DNA of 25,032 nucleotides from Bacteroidales bacterium (GTDB taxonomy: Bacteria; Bacteroidota; Bacteroidia; Bacteroidales; WCHB1-69): positions 1-25,032 of the forward strand of contig JAQUGA010000014.1 of the NCBI GenBank assembly GCA_028684405.1, in the 5' to 3' direction. The notes below the pieces were generated by a model. That model was not told the DNA's origin and did not search any database. It saw only the letters and a program-made list of their open reading frames with translations. The position numbers were made by a program, and so were the translations under genes. Below are positions 7,889 through 15,771 of the stretch, one piece after another. Each line of letters opens with the position of its first letter. The stretch's first letter is position 1.

Positions 7889-8761
7889 TTATTTTATGAT
7901 ATTTAATATAGTTTTTGCTATTAGCAAGTAAGGCAAAACTTCAACGGTGCAAAGGTACGCAAAAATTTTAAAATAATGATGTGCGCGCCCCCAAATTTGA
8001 AATCCTTTTAATAGCTTGTAAACCACTAATAATATTATGAATATCAGCCCAGCATATAAAAAAAGAGCCATTTGAGTATATTGAAAAGCAAATAATAATG
8101 GAATTAGGACTACCGAACCAACTCCTAAAAGTAGAAATCCCTCTACTTTATATAAAGAAGTCTCCTCTGAAGTATCGAATATATATGCTAATAAATTTAA
8201 TATTTGATTTTTTATCAAAATAAAAGTAGAATATGCAATTGAAATAAAAATAAAGATTTTTGGCGGTGGATAACTAACGTCTATACCTAAACTAAAATAG
8301 CGTAAACTTTGAAATATTATCAAAGTCACAGTTATAATCTCGATCAAATAAATTGGATATTTGATGTTCTCTTTTAAAACGTTTCCATCTCTTTCCAGCT
8401 GGTTCATCCCTCTTTTGGAAAAGGGGGCTTTTAGAGCCTGAAGAGAGCGTTGATAAAAGTTTTTTGAGATATAGATGAATAAAACTAAAACAATCAAAAA
8501 GGGAATAAGCAACCAATCATCACTTCTTTTGTCGATTAAGATTTTTGAATTGTGGGATGGAACTAAGAGATGATTTTGAAAAACAGAAGGCACTAAAGAT
8601 GTATCTTTTTGATTATCAAATAAATCTTCTCTGTAAAATGAAATAATATTTTCGGGTTTTGTTTTTAGTTCAGTAGAGTCGTAAAATGTACTGCGTGAAA
8701 CTTCCTGATATGGAATGCCATAAAAAGATGTTTGTATAGTAGTGTCAATCTCGACTTGCAT
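7889..8761 (-). CDS. DUF4271 integral membrane protein
   Basis: This 290-residue protein matches the Bacteroidota-specific DUF4271 group by its layout and by its position immediately upstream of hemD. Residues 1-80 are hydrophilic with no clear signal peptide. About six membrane segments follow, near 83-99, 137-155, 168-186, 208-226, 231-250 and 265-285. I see no catalytic motif, and the function is unknown. It is the first gene of the ten-gene minus-strand run, and a TAnnTTTG promoter element lies 17 nt upstream of its ATG. The start was chosen because no in-frame ATG lies upstream before that promoter. Confidence 0.8.
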   Translation of the reverse strand: MQVEIDTTIQTSFYGIPYQEVSRSTFYDSTELKTKPENIISFYREDLFDNQKDTSLVPSVFQNHLLVPSHNSKILIDKRSDDWLLIPFLIVLVLFIYISKNFYQRSLQALKAPFSKRGMNQLERDGNVLKENIKYPIYLIEIITVTLIIFQSLRYFSLGIDVSYPPPKIFIFISIAYSTFILIKNQILNLLAYIFDTSEETSLYKVEGFLLLGVGSVVLIPLLFAFQYTQMALFLYAGLIFIILLVVYKLLKGFQIWGRAHHYFKIFAYLCTVEVLPYLLIAKTILNIIK

Positions 8762-8777
8762 GTTTTGGATATTTTAG

Positions 8778-8785
8778 CAAAATTA
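8778..8785 (-). promoter_or_regulatory. Bacteroidota -7 promoter element for the DUF4271-hemD-rnpA run
   Basis: On the minus strand this reads TAATTTTG followed by C, a full match to TAnnTTTGY. It lies 17 nt upstream of the DUF4271 ATG. I see no convincing -33 TTTG at the usual 19-20 nt spacing, so support rests on the -7 box and its position. Confidence 0.55.
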
Positions 8786-8947
8786 TTAAAAAAATGCGAC
8801 TCTTCGTTTGCTTTGTGGTTTATTAATCATTTTTCGGAATATATTATTCAAAAATGACAAAATTGATTAATTTAGCTTTTTGATTTATCAAAATTAAGTC
8901 CTTAATTTTTTAGTTCTGCATGATTTTTTAAATTTTAAAAAACAGCT

Positions 8948-10366
8948 ATGGATGAATATTTAATTTACGTTGGAGGTTCATTTATCCGAACAGAAAACCG
9001 ATTGGATGTGTCTTGTTCATTCGATAATTCAGTATTTGCATATACCTATTTAGCAGGGAAGGAAGATGTTGAGCATTCGATTTTGATGGCTCAAAAAGCA
9101 TCGGAAGAGTTAAAAAAGATGCCTTCTTACCGGCTTGAACAAGTTTTAAACGAAATTGCTCAAACGTTGAAAGCCGATCGTCGTCGATTGGCCGAAGTTC
9201 TTGCTTTGGAAGCTTGCAAACCCATTGTTTATGCCCTGTCGGAAATAGATCGAGCGATTCAAGCATTCAGAGTGGCAGCCCAAGAAGCTCTTCGTCCGCC
9301 CAATGAATACATGACTTTAGATTGGACGCTTGCTGGCGAAAACAAAGAAGCTTGGATTAAATATTTTCCAATCGGACTAATATCTGGAGTCTCTCCTTTT
9401 AATTTTCCAATGAATTTAGCGGCTCACAAAATCGCACCTGCCATTGCGGCTCGCTGTCCTATTGTTTTAAAACCTGCCAGTTCAACTCCTTTATCAACGC
9501 TGGAATTAGCCAAAATCCTCGATCAAACGGATTTGCCAAAAGGGGCTGTTTCTATATTGCCGTCTTCTCGTGAAGTGGGAAATTTGTTGGTTACCGACGA
9601 GCGTTTTAAAATGCTCTCATTCACGGGTTCGCCAGAGGTGGGTTGGAGAATGAAAAATGATGCTGGTAAAAAGAAAGTAGTCTTGGAATTGGGTGGAAAT
9701 GCTGCTGCCATCATTACACCTTCAGCAAAAATAAAAGATGCACTTAAAAAATGCCTGATTGGTGCTTTTTCCAATGCGGGTCAAGTGTGTATTCATACAC
9801 AGCGGATTTATGTTCACCAAACCATTTTTAATGAATTTATAAATGCTTTTGTGGCCGAAACTAAAAAGCTAAAAATAGGGCATCCTCTCGAAGCGGAGAC
9901 CGATATTTCGGCAGTTATTGATGAAAAAAACGCAATTCGGGTTGAAAAATGGATTTTGGAAGCTCAAAAACAAGGTGCCCGAATTCTGTGTGGCGGGAAA
10001 CGGCACGGAAATATCCTCGAACCCACAGTGCTAACGGGTACGAACAATACGATGAAAGTAAACGGACAAGAGGTTTTTGGACCCACCGTTGTGATTGAGG
10101 CATACCAAACATTTAATGATGCTATTTATATGGTCAATGATACTTCTTATGGTCTGCAAGCTGGTGTTTTTACAAATCATTTGGATGAAATCAATAAAGC
10201 TTTCGAGATGCTTGAATGTGGTGGTGTTATGATCAATGAAACGCCTTCCTACAGAGTTGACCATATGCCGTATGGTGGCATAAAGGATTCTGGACATGGA
10301 AGAGAAGGAATTAAATATGCCATTTATGATATGTTGGAGCCTAAAATATTGGTAAAACCAAAATAG
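8948..10366 (+). CDS. NAD(P)-dependent aldehyde dehydrogenase
   Basis: This 472-residue cytoplasmic enzyme of the ALDH superfamily oxidises an aldehyde to a carboxylate with NAD or NADP. Active-site residues are in place: Asn152 in SPFNFP, Lys175 in VLKPAS (cofactor binding), the FTGSPEVG turn (225-232), Glu247 in LELGG (general base), and Cys281 in NAGQVC (nucleophile). EVFGP near residue 375 carries the second cofactor-binding glutamate. The sequence is closest in feel to the lactaldehyde/glyceraldehyde-3-phosphate/sulfolactaldehyde dehydrogenase group, but I cannot name the substrate. It is a single-gene unit, divergent from the DUF4271 run and followed by a strong terminator. No clean TAnnTTTG box precedes it; TAGTTCTG at 8911-8918 is one mismatch away. 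Confidence 0.93.
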   Translation: MDEYLIYVGGSFIRTENRLDVSCSFDNSVFAYTYLAGKEDVEHSILMAQKASEELKKMPSYRLEQVLNEIAQTLKADRRRLAEVLALEACKPIVYALSEIDRAIQAFRVAAQEALRPPNEYMTLDWTLAGENKEAWIKYFPIGLISGVSPFNFPMNLAAHKIAPAIAARCPIVLKPASSTPLSTLELAKILDQTDLPKGAVSILPSSREVGNLLVTDERFKMLSFTGSPEVGWRMKNDAGKKKVVLELGGNAAAIITPSAKIKDALKKCLIGAFSNAGQVCIHTQRIYVHQTIFNEFINAFVAETKKLKIGHPLEAETDISAVIDEKNAIRVEKWILEAQKQGARILCGGKRHGNILEPTVLTGTNNTMKVNGQEVFGPTVVIEAYQTFNDAIYMVNDTSYGLQAGVFTNHLDEINKAFEMLECGGVMINETPSYRVDHMPYGGIKDSGHGREGIKYAIYDMLEPKILVKPK

Positions 10367-10401
10367 TATTTTGGATATTAATACAAATCTTATCAAATAT
10401 T

Positions 10402-10430
10402 AAAAAAGCCCTGAATTTCAGGGCTTTTTT
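10402..10430. terminator. Bidirectional intrinsic terminator
   Basis: A 13-bp perfect stem (10402-10414 and 10418-10430) with core GCCCTGA/TCAGGGC closes a 3-nt loop. It is flanked by six A on the left and six T on the right, so it has a U-run when read from either strand. It lies between the converging aldehyde dehydrogenase (stop at 10366) and aminotransferase (stop at 10448) genes and should serve both. Confidence 0.92.
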
Positions 10431-10447
10431 AATAGTATAACCAAAGA

Positions 10448-11761
10448 CTACGAATGATGCTCTTTGAATTTTTTTAAGCGATATTCTAAATCGGGGAATT
10501 GGCTTTCGTGAACCAAAGATACACAAGCTCTGAGTCCTTCGGAACGTTTGCTACCTGTGATGCCCAATGAAATTGCGCTGATTCCATAATACAAAAACTC
10601 TTCAAGCAACTCTTCGCCTGAAAATCCAGGATATGAAATGGTAAAATAAAAGCCATCGGCAATAGGTTGGTCAATGTCTTTGTCATAAACGATTTTAAAG
10701 CCATTATCTACAAACATTTTTTTCATAATAACTGCTTTATCGCCGTATACTTTAACATCATCAAGATAATTGTATGTTCCGTCGTTGCACGCTTTCAAAA
10801 TTGCTGCCAAAGCATATTGAGCCGAATGAGAAGTACCCGAGCTCAAACAATAAATTGATCCATAAACGATGGCTCTGCCAAAGATAGGAGTGCCAAAAAA
10901 TGGAATCAATCCCTCATATTTTGTACTGAATAATGTGTCGGAAAGAATCATCATTCCAATGCGCTCTCCAGCGTAACTAAAGGCTTTTGAACTAGAGATA
11001 AACAAAATATATTTATCGGTGTATTTTGCAACGCTCGGTTGAAAGGGTGCAATTCCGGGTTTGGAAATATCCTGACGGAAATCCATTCCAAAATAAGCCA
11101 AATCTTCAATCACAACAACGTCATATTTATTTGCCAATTCGCCAATAATTTTCAATTCTTGTTCGGTAAAACAGATCCATGTTGGATTGTTTGGATTCGA
11201 ATATATCATCGAATGGATGTTACCCTTTGATAAAATAGATTCTAGTTTCTCTCTTAGTTTATCCCCTCTGTATTCATATACGTCAAAACTTTCTAATTTC
11301 AATCCCAGTACTTTGTGTTGTTGTTTTTGAACAGGGAATCCGGGATCAATAAACAAGGTAGTGTCTTTTTGGGGATTTGCCTTTGACATGGTCATAAAAG
11401 TGGCAAAACCTCCCATCATAGAGCCAACTGTGGGAAGGCAACTAGCGGGACTTACGTCGATGTCTAAAAAGTTTTTGCAAAAAAGAGATGCTTGTTCTTT
11501 TAGTTCAGGAAGACCGTCAATATCTGGATAAATGGCAGCAACATTGTTTTTTAAAGCTGCAATTTGAGCATCTACGCCAATTTGAGCTGCTGGAAGTCCA
11601 GGAATTCCCATTTCCATGCGGATGAATTTAGTATCTGTAGCATTTTCAATGTCGGTGATCAAACGTTTTACTTCACGTATTGACGCTTTTCCAACACTTG
11701 TAATTTGGCTCTCGCCAATGATTCTTTTTACGGTTTCGTAATTAATGGGTGTTTCTTTCAT
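10448..11761 (-). CDS. PLP-dependent aminotransferase, class I/II fold
   Basis: This 437-residue cytoplasmic fold-type I aminotransferase should move an amino group between an amino acid and a 2-oxo acid using pyridoxal phosphate. The PLP-binding residues can be placed: SNPNNPT (Asn192), VIEDLAY (Asp220, Tyr223), SSSKAFSYAGERIG (Schiff-base Lys259, phosphate-binding Arg267). YPDIDGLPELKEQ (78-90) is the usual N-terminal substrate region. Length and motifs resemble the aspartate/aromatic aminotransferase clan, but the substrate is unknown. It follows the membrane-protein gene by 24 nt and is probably cotranscribed with it, ending at the shared terminator. Confidence 0.92.
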   Translation of the reverse strand: MKETPINYETVKRIIGESQITSVGKASIREVKRLITDIENATDTKFIRMEMGIPGLPAAQIGVDAQIAALKNNVAAIYPDIDGLPELKEQASLFCKNFLDIDVSPASCLPTVGSMMGGFATFMTMSKANPQKDTTLFIDPGFPVQKQQHKVLGLKLESFDVYEYRGDKLREKLESILSKGNIHSMIYSNPNNPTWICFTEQELKIIGELANKYDVVVIEDLAYFGMDFRQDISKPGIAPFQPSVAKYTDKYILFISSSKAFSYAGERIGMMILSDTLFSTKYEGLIPFFGTPIFGRAIVYGSIYCLSSGTSHSAQYALAAILKACNDGTYNYLDDVKVYGDKAVIMKKMFVDNGFKIVYDKDIDQPIADGFYFTISYPGFSGEELLEEFLYYGISAISLGITGSKRSEGLRACVSLVHESQFPDLEYRLKKFKEHHS

Positions 11762-11785
11762 ATCTATTTGTTTCTTTAAATTTCG

Positions 11786-12478
11786 TTATTTACTTTTAAG
11801 TGATGCAATGGCTAAAATTACCCCCAAAGCGATGCCCAATAGAGCGGCAAATAAAACGCGGTAATTTTCGGGTAACATAAAAGTGATGGTGTGCATTGGA
11901 ATCCAGAAAAATGGAATGCTTTTTTTGAAAACAAATCCCCATTGAACTTTCCAATTAAGTGTTGACATGTGATGACCGAAAGCAATCGGTGTATACAGTG
12001 TTTTTAATGTGCCATTATTGGCATTGATGTGCATGTCGGTGATTTTGTGCAAGGTCATCATAAATGGAGCATAAACGGTGTTTAGGAAAAAACTGATGCA
12101 AAAAGCAACTCCAAGCTTCCCTAGCGAAAATCTGGCAGAAGAAAACATGGCACTCGCTTCTGAATATCCAGCTTTGGTTAAAAAATAAATAGTACCACCC
12201 GTAAAAACATCGAAAGAGATTTTTATGGTTATTCCCAATAAACCCCAAATGACAGCTCTGGGAATAAGCCCAAATCCTTTATTCATGTAATTTCCCGTTT
12301 TAATTCTGGATCCAATCGATTCTCCAAATGTTGCCAAAATGGCAAATTTCATGAAACTCATGATAAATGCATGATTTATAGTAAAATCATTATACCATTG
12401 GTAAACACTCTCAAAGAGAAAAAAAGGTAGGAAAAAAACAATAGTTCCCAATAGTACGAGTAAATCTTTAGTTTTCAT
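11786..12478 (-). CDS. Membrane protein with Mpv17/PMP22-like C-terminal region
   Basis: This 230-residue protein has about five hydrophobic segments (near 7-24, 38-50, 72-98, 118-140 and 183-228) and no cleavable signal peptide. I do not recognise a named bacterial family. The C-terminal part has a tryptophan-containing stretch, then FFWIPMHTITFMLPENYRVL (190-209) and a final hydrophobic helix. This recalls the eukaryotic Mpv17/PMP22 signature, in which W-x-P, N/T-F-x-x-(V/L)-P and YRVL occur in the same order. That is a by-eye resemblance, not a search result. It is the first gene of a two-gene unit with the aminotransferase and has a TAnnTTTG promoter element upstream. Confidence 0.75.
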   Translation of the reverse strand: MKTKDLLVLLGTIVFFLPFFLFESVYQWYNDFTINHAFIMSFMKFAILATFGESIGSRIKTGNYMNKGFGLIPRAVIWGLLGITIKISFDVFTGGTIYFLTKAGYSEASAMFSSARFSLGKLGVAFCISFFLNTVYAPFMMTLHKITDMHINANNGTLKTLYTPIAFGHHMSTLNWKVQWGFVFKKSIPFFWIPMHTITFMLPENYRVLFAALLGIALGVILAIASLKSK

Positions 12479-12506
12479 AAAATCTTATTTTATCTTAGTT
12501 TCGGTA

Positions 12507-12514
12507 CAAATGTA
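12507..12514 (-). promoter_or_regulatory. -7 promoter element for the membrane protein-aminotransferase unit
   Basis: The minus strand reads TACATTTG followed by T, a full match to TAnnTTTGY, 28 nt upstream of the ATG. A TTTG occurs upstream but at only 12 nt spacing, so the -33 element is unclear. Confidence 0.5.
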
Positions 12515-12571
12515 TAAGAATTTTTACAAACAATATAGCTTTTGTGAAAAAAGTTAAGTGAATTTAAAATT

Positions 12572-12602
12572 TTTCGTTTCTTAACTTCTTTCATTACTTT
12601 TG
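12572..12602 (+). promoter_or_regulatory. Bacteroidota promoter for the SDR epimerase gene
   Basis: TTTC at 12572-12575 (one mismatch to TTTG) is followed after exactly 19 nt by TACTTTTG (12595-12602) and then C. It ends 30 nt upstream of the ATG. The -7 box is a full TAnnTTTGY match, and the spacing equals that of the strong FKBP promoter in this window. Confidence 0.65.
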
Positions 12603-12632
12603 CTTGTGTTTTGATTATTAATATATTGGATT

Positions 12633-13643
12633 ATGATTTTTGTTAGCGGAGCAACAGGTTTGGTAGGTTCACATCTCTTATTTGAATTGTGTCAAACGAA
12701 GACTAAAATACGTGCGTCCTATCGAAATAAGAGCAGGGTGGAAAATGTGAAACATATTTTTCGATATTATTCTAAAGATGCGGATGCACTTTTTGAAAAG
12801 ATAGAGTGGATCCCTTTGAATTTGTTACAGCTCGATGAGGTTAAAAATGCCATAAAAGGCTGTACGCAAATTTACCATTGTGCCGCCATTGTTTCGTTCA
12901 ATCCAGCCAAAAAAGAGGAGACAATACGATTGAATGAAGAGATGACAAAAAACATGATTGAAGCTGCTTTGTTTTATTCTATTTTCGATTTTTGTCACAT
13001 CAGCTCCATTGCTACTTTGGGAAGAGTGTCCAATAATGGCTACATCGACGAGACCTCAAAATACGACAATTCGGAATCTCATTCTGCTTATTCAATTGGA
13101 AAATACAAAGCCGAATTATTGGTTTTAGAAGCTCGAAGTAGAGGTTTAAACCCTTTGATTGTGAAACCCTCGGTTATAATTGGTCCGGGTTGGTGGAAAG
13201 AGGGAAGTGGAAAGTTTTATAGTGTTATCAATAACGGTCTGCCTTTTTACACCAATGGTCGAACTGGTTTTGTGGATGTGAGGGATGTTGCAAAAGCGAT
13301 GGTAATGCTTATGGATAGCGATATTCGGAATGCAGATTTTGTAATCTCTGCACAAAATATGTCCTATTATGATTTGTTTTCGAAAATAGCTTTGTCCATC
13401 CATAAAAAACCACCCAAAATTAAAATTACAGCATTTGTCAGCAAGATTGTTTGGCCTTTTGCCGAGTTTTTTGCAACCATTACCCGAAAAGAACCTGTGA
13501 TGAATCGCTATACAGCCCAATCATCGCAAAGTAAAAAAGAATTTTCGGGAGAAAAATTGACAAAAACAATCGATTTTAAATACCGAAATATGGATTTTTC
13601 CATTTCTGAATTTGGAAGCTTTTTTTTGAATGACCATTTATAA
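12633..13643 (+). CDS. NAD-dependent epimerase/dehydratase family (extended SDR) protein
   Basis: This 336-residue protein has a Rossmann fold of the extended short-chain dehydrogenase/reductase type. GATGLVG (6-12) is the dinucleotide-binding loop, YHCAAIVSF (81-89) follows strand 4, the catalytic serine is in HISSIATLG (122-130), and YSIGK carries Tyr153 and Lys157. VKPSVIIGPG (177-186) is the usual substrate-side loop. Relatives act on sugar nucleotides, flavonoid-like or 3-beta-hydroxysteroid-like substrates; nothing here selects one. There is no signal peptide, so it is cytoplasmic. It is followed 78 nt later by the DUF3108 gene, which appears to have its own weak promoter. Confidence 0.9.
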   Translation: MIFVSGATGLVGSHLLFELCQTKTKIRASYRNKSRVENVKHIFRYYSKDADALFEKIEWIPLNLLQLDEVKNAIKGCTQIYHCAAIVSFNPAKKEETIRLNEEMTKNMIEAALFYSIFDFCHISSIATLGRVSNNGYIDETSKYDNSESHSAYSIGKYKAELLVLEARSRGLNPLIVKPSVIIGPGWWKEGSGKFYSVINNGLPFYTNGRTGFVDVRDVAKAMVMLMDSDIRNADFVISAQNMSYYDLFSKIALSIHKKPPKIKITAFVSKIVWPFAEFFATITRKEPVMNRYTAQSSQSKKEFSGEKLTKTIDFKYRNMDFSISEFGSFFLNDHL

Positions 13644-13671
13644 AAACAAATATCTTTTAGCTTAAGTTCTT

Positions 13672-13703
13672 TTTGGCACAGTTTTAGTAATTTATAGTTC
13701 CTG
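13672..13703 (+). promoter_or_regulatory. Possible weak promoter for the DUF3108 gene
   Basis: TTTG at 13672-13675 is followed after 19 nt by TAGTTCCTG starting at 13695, which keeps the TA but departs from TTTG. The spacing fits the Bacteroidota pattern; the -7 box is poor. Confidence 0.3.
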
Positions 13704-13721
13704 TAACTAAAAACGAGAGCC

Positions 13722-14516
13722 ATGAAAAACATAAGATTAATATTACTAGTTTCCTTTTTAATGGGAGGTTTCCTTTCGGCTCAGTCATTCCGGAAAATTG
13801 ATAACAAAGCATTTGCAAGAGGAGAAAAACTCAGATACAGAGTTTATTACGATTCGTTTTTAACAGGGAAAGTCACTGCAGGAGAAGCAACTGTTGAAGT
13901 AAAAAAGGATGCCAAAATAATTGGAGGCCGTCAAGCATATCATATTGAAGCACTTGGTTGGTCGAAAGGAGCATTTAATTTCTTTTTTAAAGTCAACAAC
14001 CGCTACGAATCATTTGTTGATGAACAGGCTTTAATTCCGTGGTTGTTTATCCGAAGAACGCGAGAAGGTGGATATGATGTAAACGATGATGTGACATTCG
14101 ACCACTATAAAGGACTTGCTATTAGTCGCCAAAAAACAAATGCCATTCCCGAAAATGCACAAGACATACTCTCATCCTATTATTGGGCAAGAAATATTGA
14201 TATTTCAAATTCAAAACCAGGAGATGAGTTTAAGTTTAATTTCTTTTTAGATGATTCTACATATAATTCTAAAATTGTTTATTTGGGCAAAGAAAATATT
14301 AAAATTTCAAAAGGAAAATACAAAGCTCTAAAAATTAAGCCCATGGTAGCTACTGGAAATATTTTCAAAGAAGAATTTCCAATGGAAATTTGGGTCAGCG
14401 ACGACGAAAACCGAATTCTTTTAAAAGGACGTTCTGGCATTCGGGTGGGTAGTGTTAATGTGGAATTAATAGAATATTCGGGACTTAAAAACCGAAATAT
14501 GGCAAAACTAGAGTGA
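13722..14516 (+). CDS. Secreted DUF3108 domain protein
   Basis: This 264-residue protein starts with a Sec signal peptide (residues 1-21, ending LSAQ). The DUF3108 domain follows, opening with FARGEKLRYRVYYDSFLTGKV in the usual place (about 30-50). The body is predicted as beta-rich, with WGxxxGxxxF-like and PWLFIRRTREGGY segments (about 106-118), as expected of a periplasmic or outer-membrane-facing beta-barrel-like sandwich. No catalytic residues are recognisable and the family has no assigned activity. There is no lipobox cysteine. It follows the epimerase gene and is closed by a clear terminator. Confidence 0.85.
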   Translation: MKNIRLILLVSFLMGGFLSAQSFRKIDNKAFARGEKLRYRVYYDSFLTGKVTAGEATVEVKKDAKIIGGRQAYHIEALGWSKGAFNFFFKVNNRYESFVDEQALIPWLFIRRTREGGYDVNDDVTFDHYKGLAISRQKTNAIPENAQDILSSYYWARNIDISNSKPGDEFKFNFFLDDSTYNSKIVYLGKENIKISKGKYKALKIKPMVATGNIFKEEFPMEIWVSDDENRILLKGRSGIRVGSVNVELIEYSGLKNRNMAKLE

Positions 14517-14535
14517 GGATGTGGAAAAAGCTGCC

Positions 14536-14568
14536 AAAAAACAGAGAGTAGAATCTCTGTTTTTTTTG
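14536..14568 (+). terminator. Intrinsic terminator after the DUF3108 gene
   Basis: A 12-bp stem (14536-14547 paired with 14554-14565) with core ACAGAGA/TCTCTGT and a 6-nt loop is followed by a run of T to 14568. It begins 20 nt after the DUF3108 stop. The A-run on the left arm could let it work on the other strand, but no minus-strand gene ends here. Confidence 0.88.
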
Positions 14569-14704
14569 GAATTTTCAAACGATTCAAGAACAATACAATC
14601 TCCTATAAACTCATAATACAATTATTCGATTGTGAAAAGTTGAGAATAAATCCCATAACATATTTATTTATCTAACTTTAAGATTATATGTTATCTGTTT
14701 TTAT

Positions 14705-14712
14705 TAATTTTG
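14705..14712 (+). promoter_or_regulatory. -7 promoter element for the type IX cargo gene
   Basis: TAATTTTG followed by C matches TAnnTTTGY and lies 17 nt before the ATG at 14730. No -33 TTTG is visible. If used, it rules out the in-frame ATG at 14688, which lies upstream of it. Confidence 0.5.
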
Positions 14713-14729
14713 CAAAAAATAAAAAAAAC

Positions 14730-15719
14730 ATGAAAAAAACATTACTTATTATTGCCCTTATTGCTTTTTCACTTGGAATGTTTGCTCAGTCAGCCATTTC
14801 TGGTAGCGAAAGCCTCATTTCCTCGAAAAGCAATTTACGTGCAGAACCTTTCGTAACTGTTACTATCGATGCTATTACAACAACGTCCATCACGGCCTCA
14901 TTTGTGCGAAACGCCGAATGTGCCTCTTATGTTATTATCCTTGGTGATATCGTTAATATGATGCCCAATCCAGAAAATTATATTGGTATGTTTGGTATTC
15001 CTTGTTATAGCGACACTACGTACATATGGAGTGCATTGGATCCAAATACGGAATATGCTATTTTTCTGATGCCAAAAAACGCATTAGGCGAAACTTTTCC
15101 TCTGCAAGCAGATACATGTAAAACTTTAAATATAGGCGGAACAGGTCTGTCGGAATTAACAGTAAGTGTTTCAGATATTACTGCAACAGAAGCTCGGACT
15201 ATTATTATACCAAATGCTGAGACATCCTCTTATCGATATGGCCTTATGACGGTATCATATTATAATGAAATTGGTGCAGATTCAGCAGTAAATCATTTTA
15301 AAGCAGATCCATATATTTTTTATCAAACGAATAATTGGGTTTGGTCAAGCTTATCTCCAGCCACCGATTATAACGTAATAGCAATTGGGCAAAACATCAA
15401 TGATGAGTGGGGAACAGCATACGTTGTCCCTTTTACAACACTTCTCGAAACAGGCATTTCCGAAACAGAAAATCAATCAACGAATGCTTTTGTTTTTCCA
15501 AATCCAAACAATGGTAAATTCAACATTAACCCGTGCTCTTCTGAAGTTTCAGAATTGGAAATTTTCGATTTAAATGGAAGAATTGTTTATAAACAAAACA
15601 TCAATACTATTTCCCAACAGATAAATGTAGAACATTTGGACAATGGATATTATTTTGTTCAGCTTACCTCAAGTTCAGGTGTTCGAAGCAACGTGCAAAA
15701 AATCGTAATCTTAAAATAG
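14730..15719 (+). CDS. T9SS type A sorting-domain protein with two Fn3-like repeats
   Basis: The 329-residue protein begins with a Sec signal peptide (1-20, ending MFAQ) and ends with a type IX secretion C-terminal sorting domain (about 250-329). That domain has the usual elements: FPNPNNGKFNI, LEIFDLNGRIVY, HLDNGYYFVQL and a final KIVILK. Between them lie two beta-rich repeats of about 95 residues (about 40-135 and 141-240). Each opens with a TVxVxxITxTxA-like strand and later has W-S-x-L-x-P-x-T-x-Y, the pattern of fibronectin type III-like domains. No catalytic site is seen, so it may be adhesive or structural. It should cross the outer membrane by the Por machinery, to which PorQ in this window belongs. 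The start at 14730 was chosen over 14688 because it gives a clean signal peptide. Confidence 0.9.
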   Translation: MKKTLLIIALIAFSLGMFAQSAISGSESLISSKSNLRAEPFVTVTIDAITTTSITASFVRNAECASYVIILGDIVNMMPNPENYIGMFGIPCYSDTTYIWSALDPNTEYAIFLMPKNALGETFPLQADTCKTLNIGGTGLSELTVSVSDITATEARTIIIPNAETSSYRYGLMTVSYYNEIGADSAVNHFKADPYIFYQTNNWVWSSLSPATDYNVIAIGQNINDEWGTAYVVPFTTLLETGISETENQSTNAFVFPNPNNGKFNINPCSSEVSELEIFDLNGRIVYKQNINTISQQINVEHLDNGYYFVQLTSSSGVRSNVQKIVILK

Positions 15720-15771
15720 ATTTCAATTTATATCTAAAAAAGTATAGGATTTAAAGAACAACTGCGTTTCG

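Noticed and set aside
8911..8918. TAGTTCTG as a promoter for the aldehyde dehydrogenase gene
   Set aside because: One mismatch to TAnnTTTG and no -33 box at the right distance; too weak to list as a feature.
10031..10396. 121-codon minus-strand frame over the end of the aldehyde dehydrogenase gene
   Set aside because: It lies opposite well-conserved dehydrogenase sequence, has no promoter and shows no recognisable domain.
13146..13520. 124-codon minus-strand frame inside the SDR gene
   Set aside because: Low-complexity composition antisense to a clear Rossmann-fold gene; no start context or homology by eye.
13672..13690. Sigma-54-like TTGGCAC upstream of the DUF3108 gene
   Set aside because: The -24-like half is present, but the expected TTGC at the -12 position reads TAGT; the site fits the 19-nt Bacteroidota spacing better.
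15720..15771. Possible terminator between the type IX cargo and queA-like genes
   Set aside because: Only a 5-bp TAGAT/ATCTA pairing is seen, with no GC core and no T-run for the plus strand.
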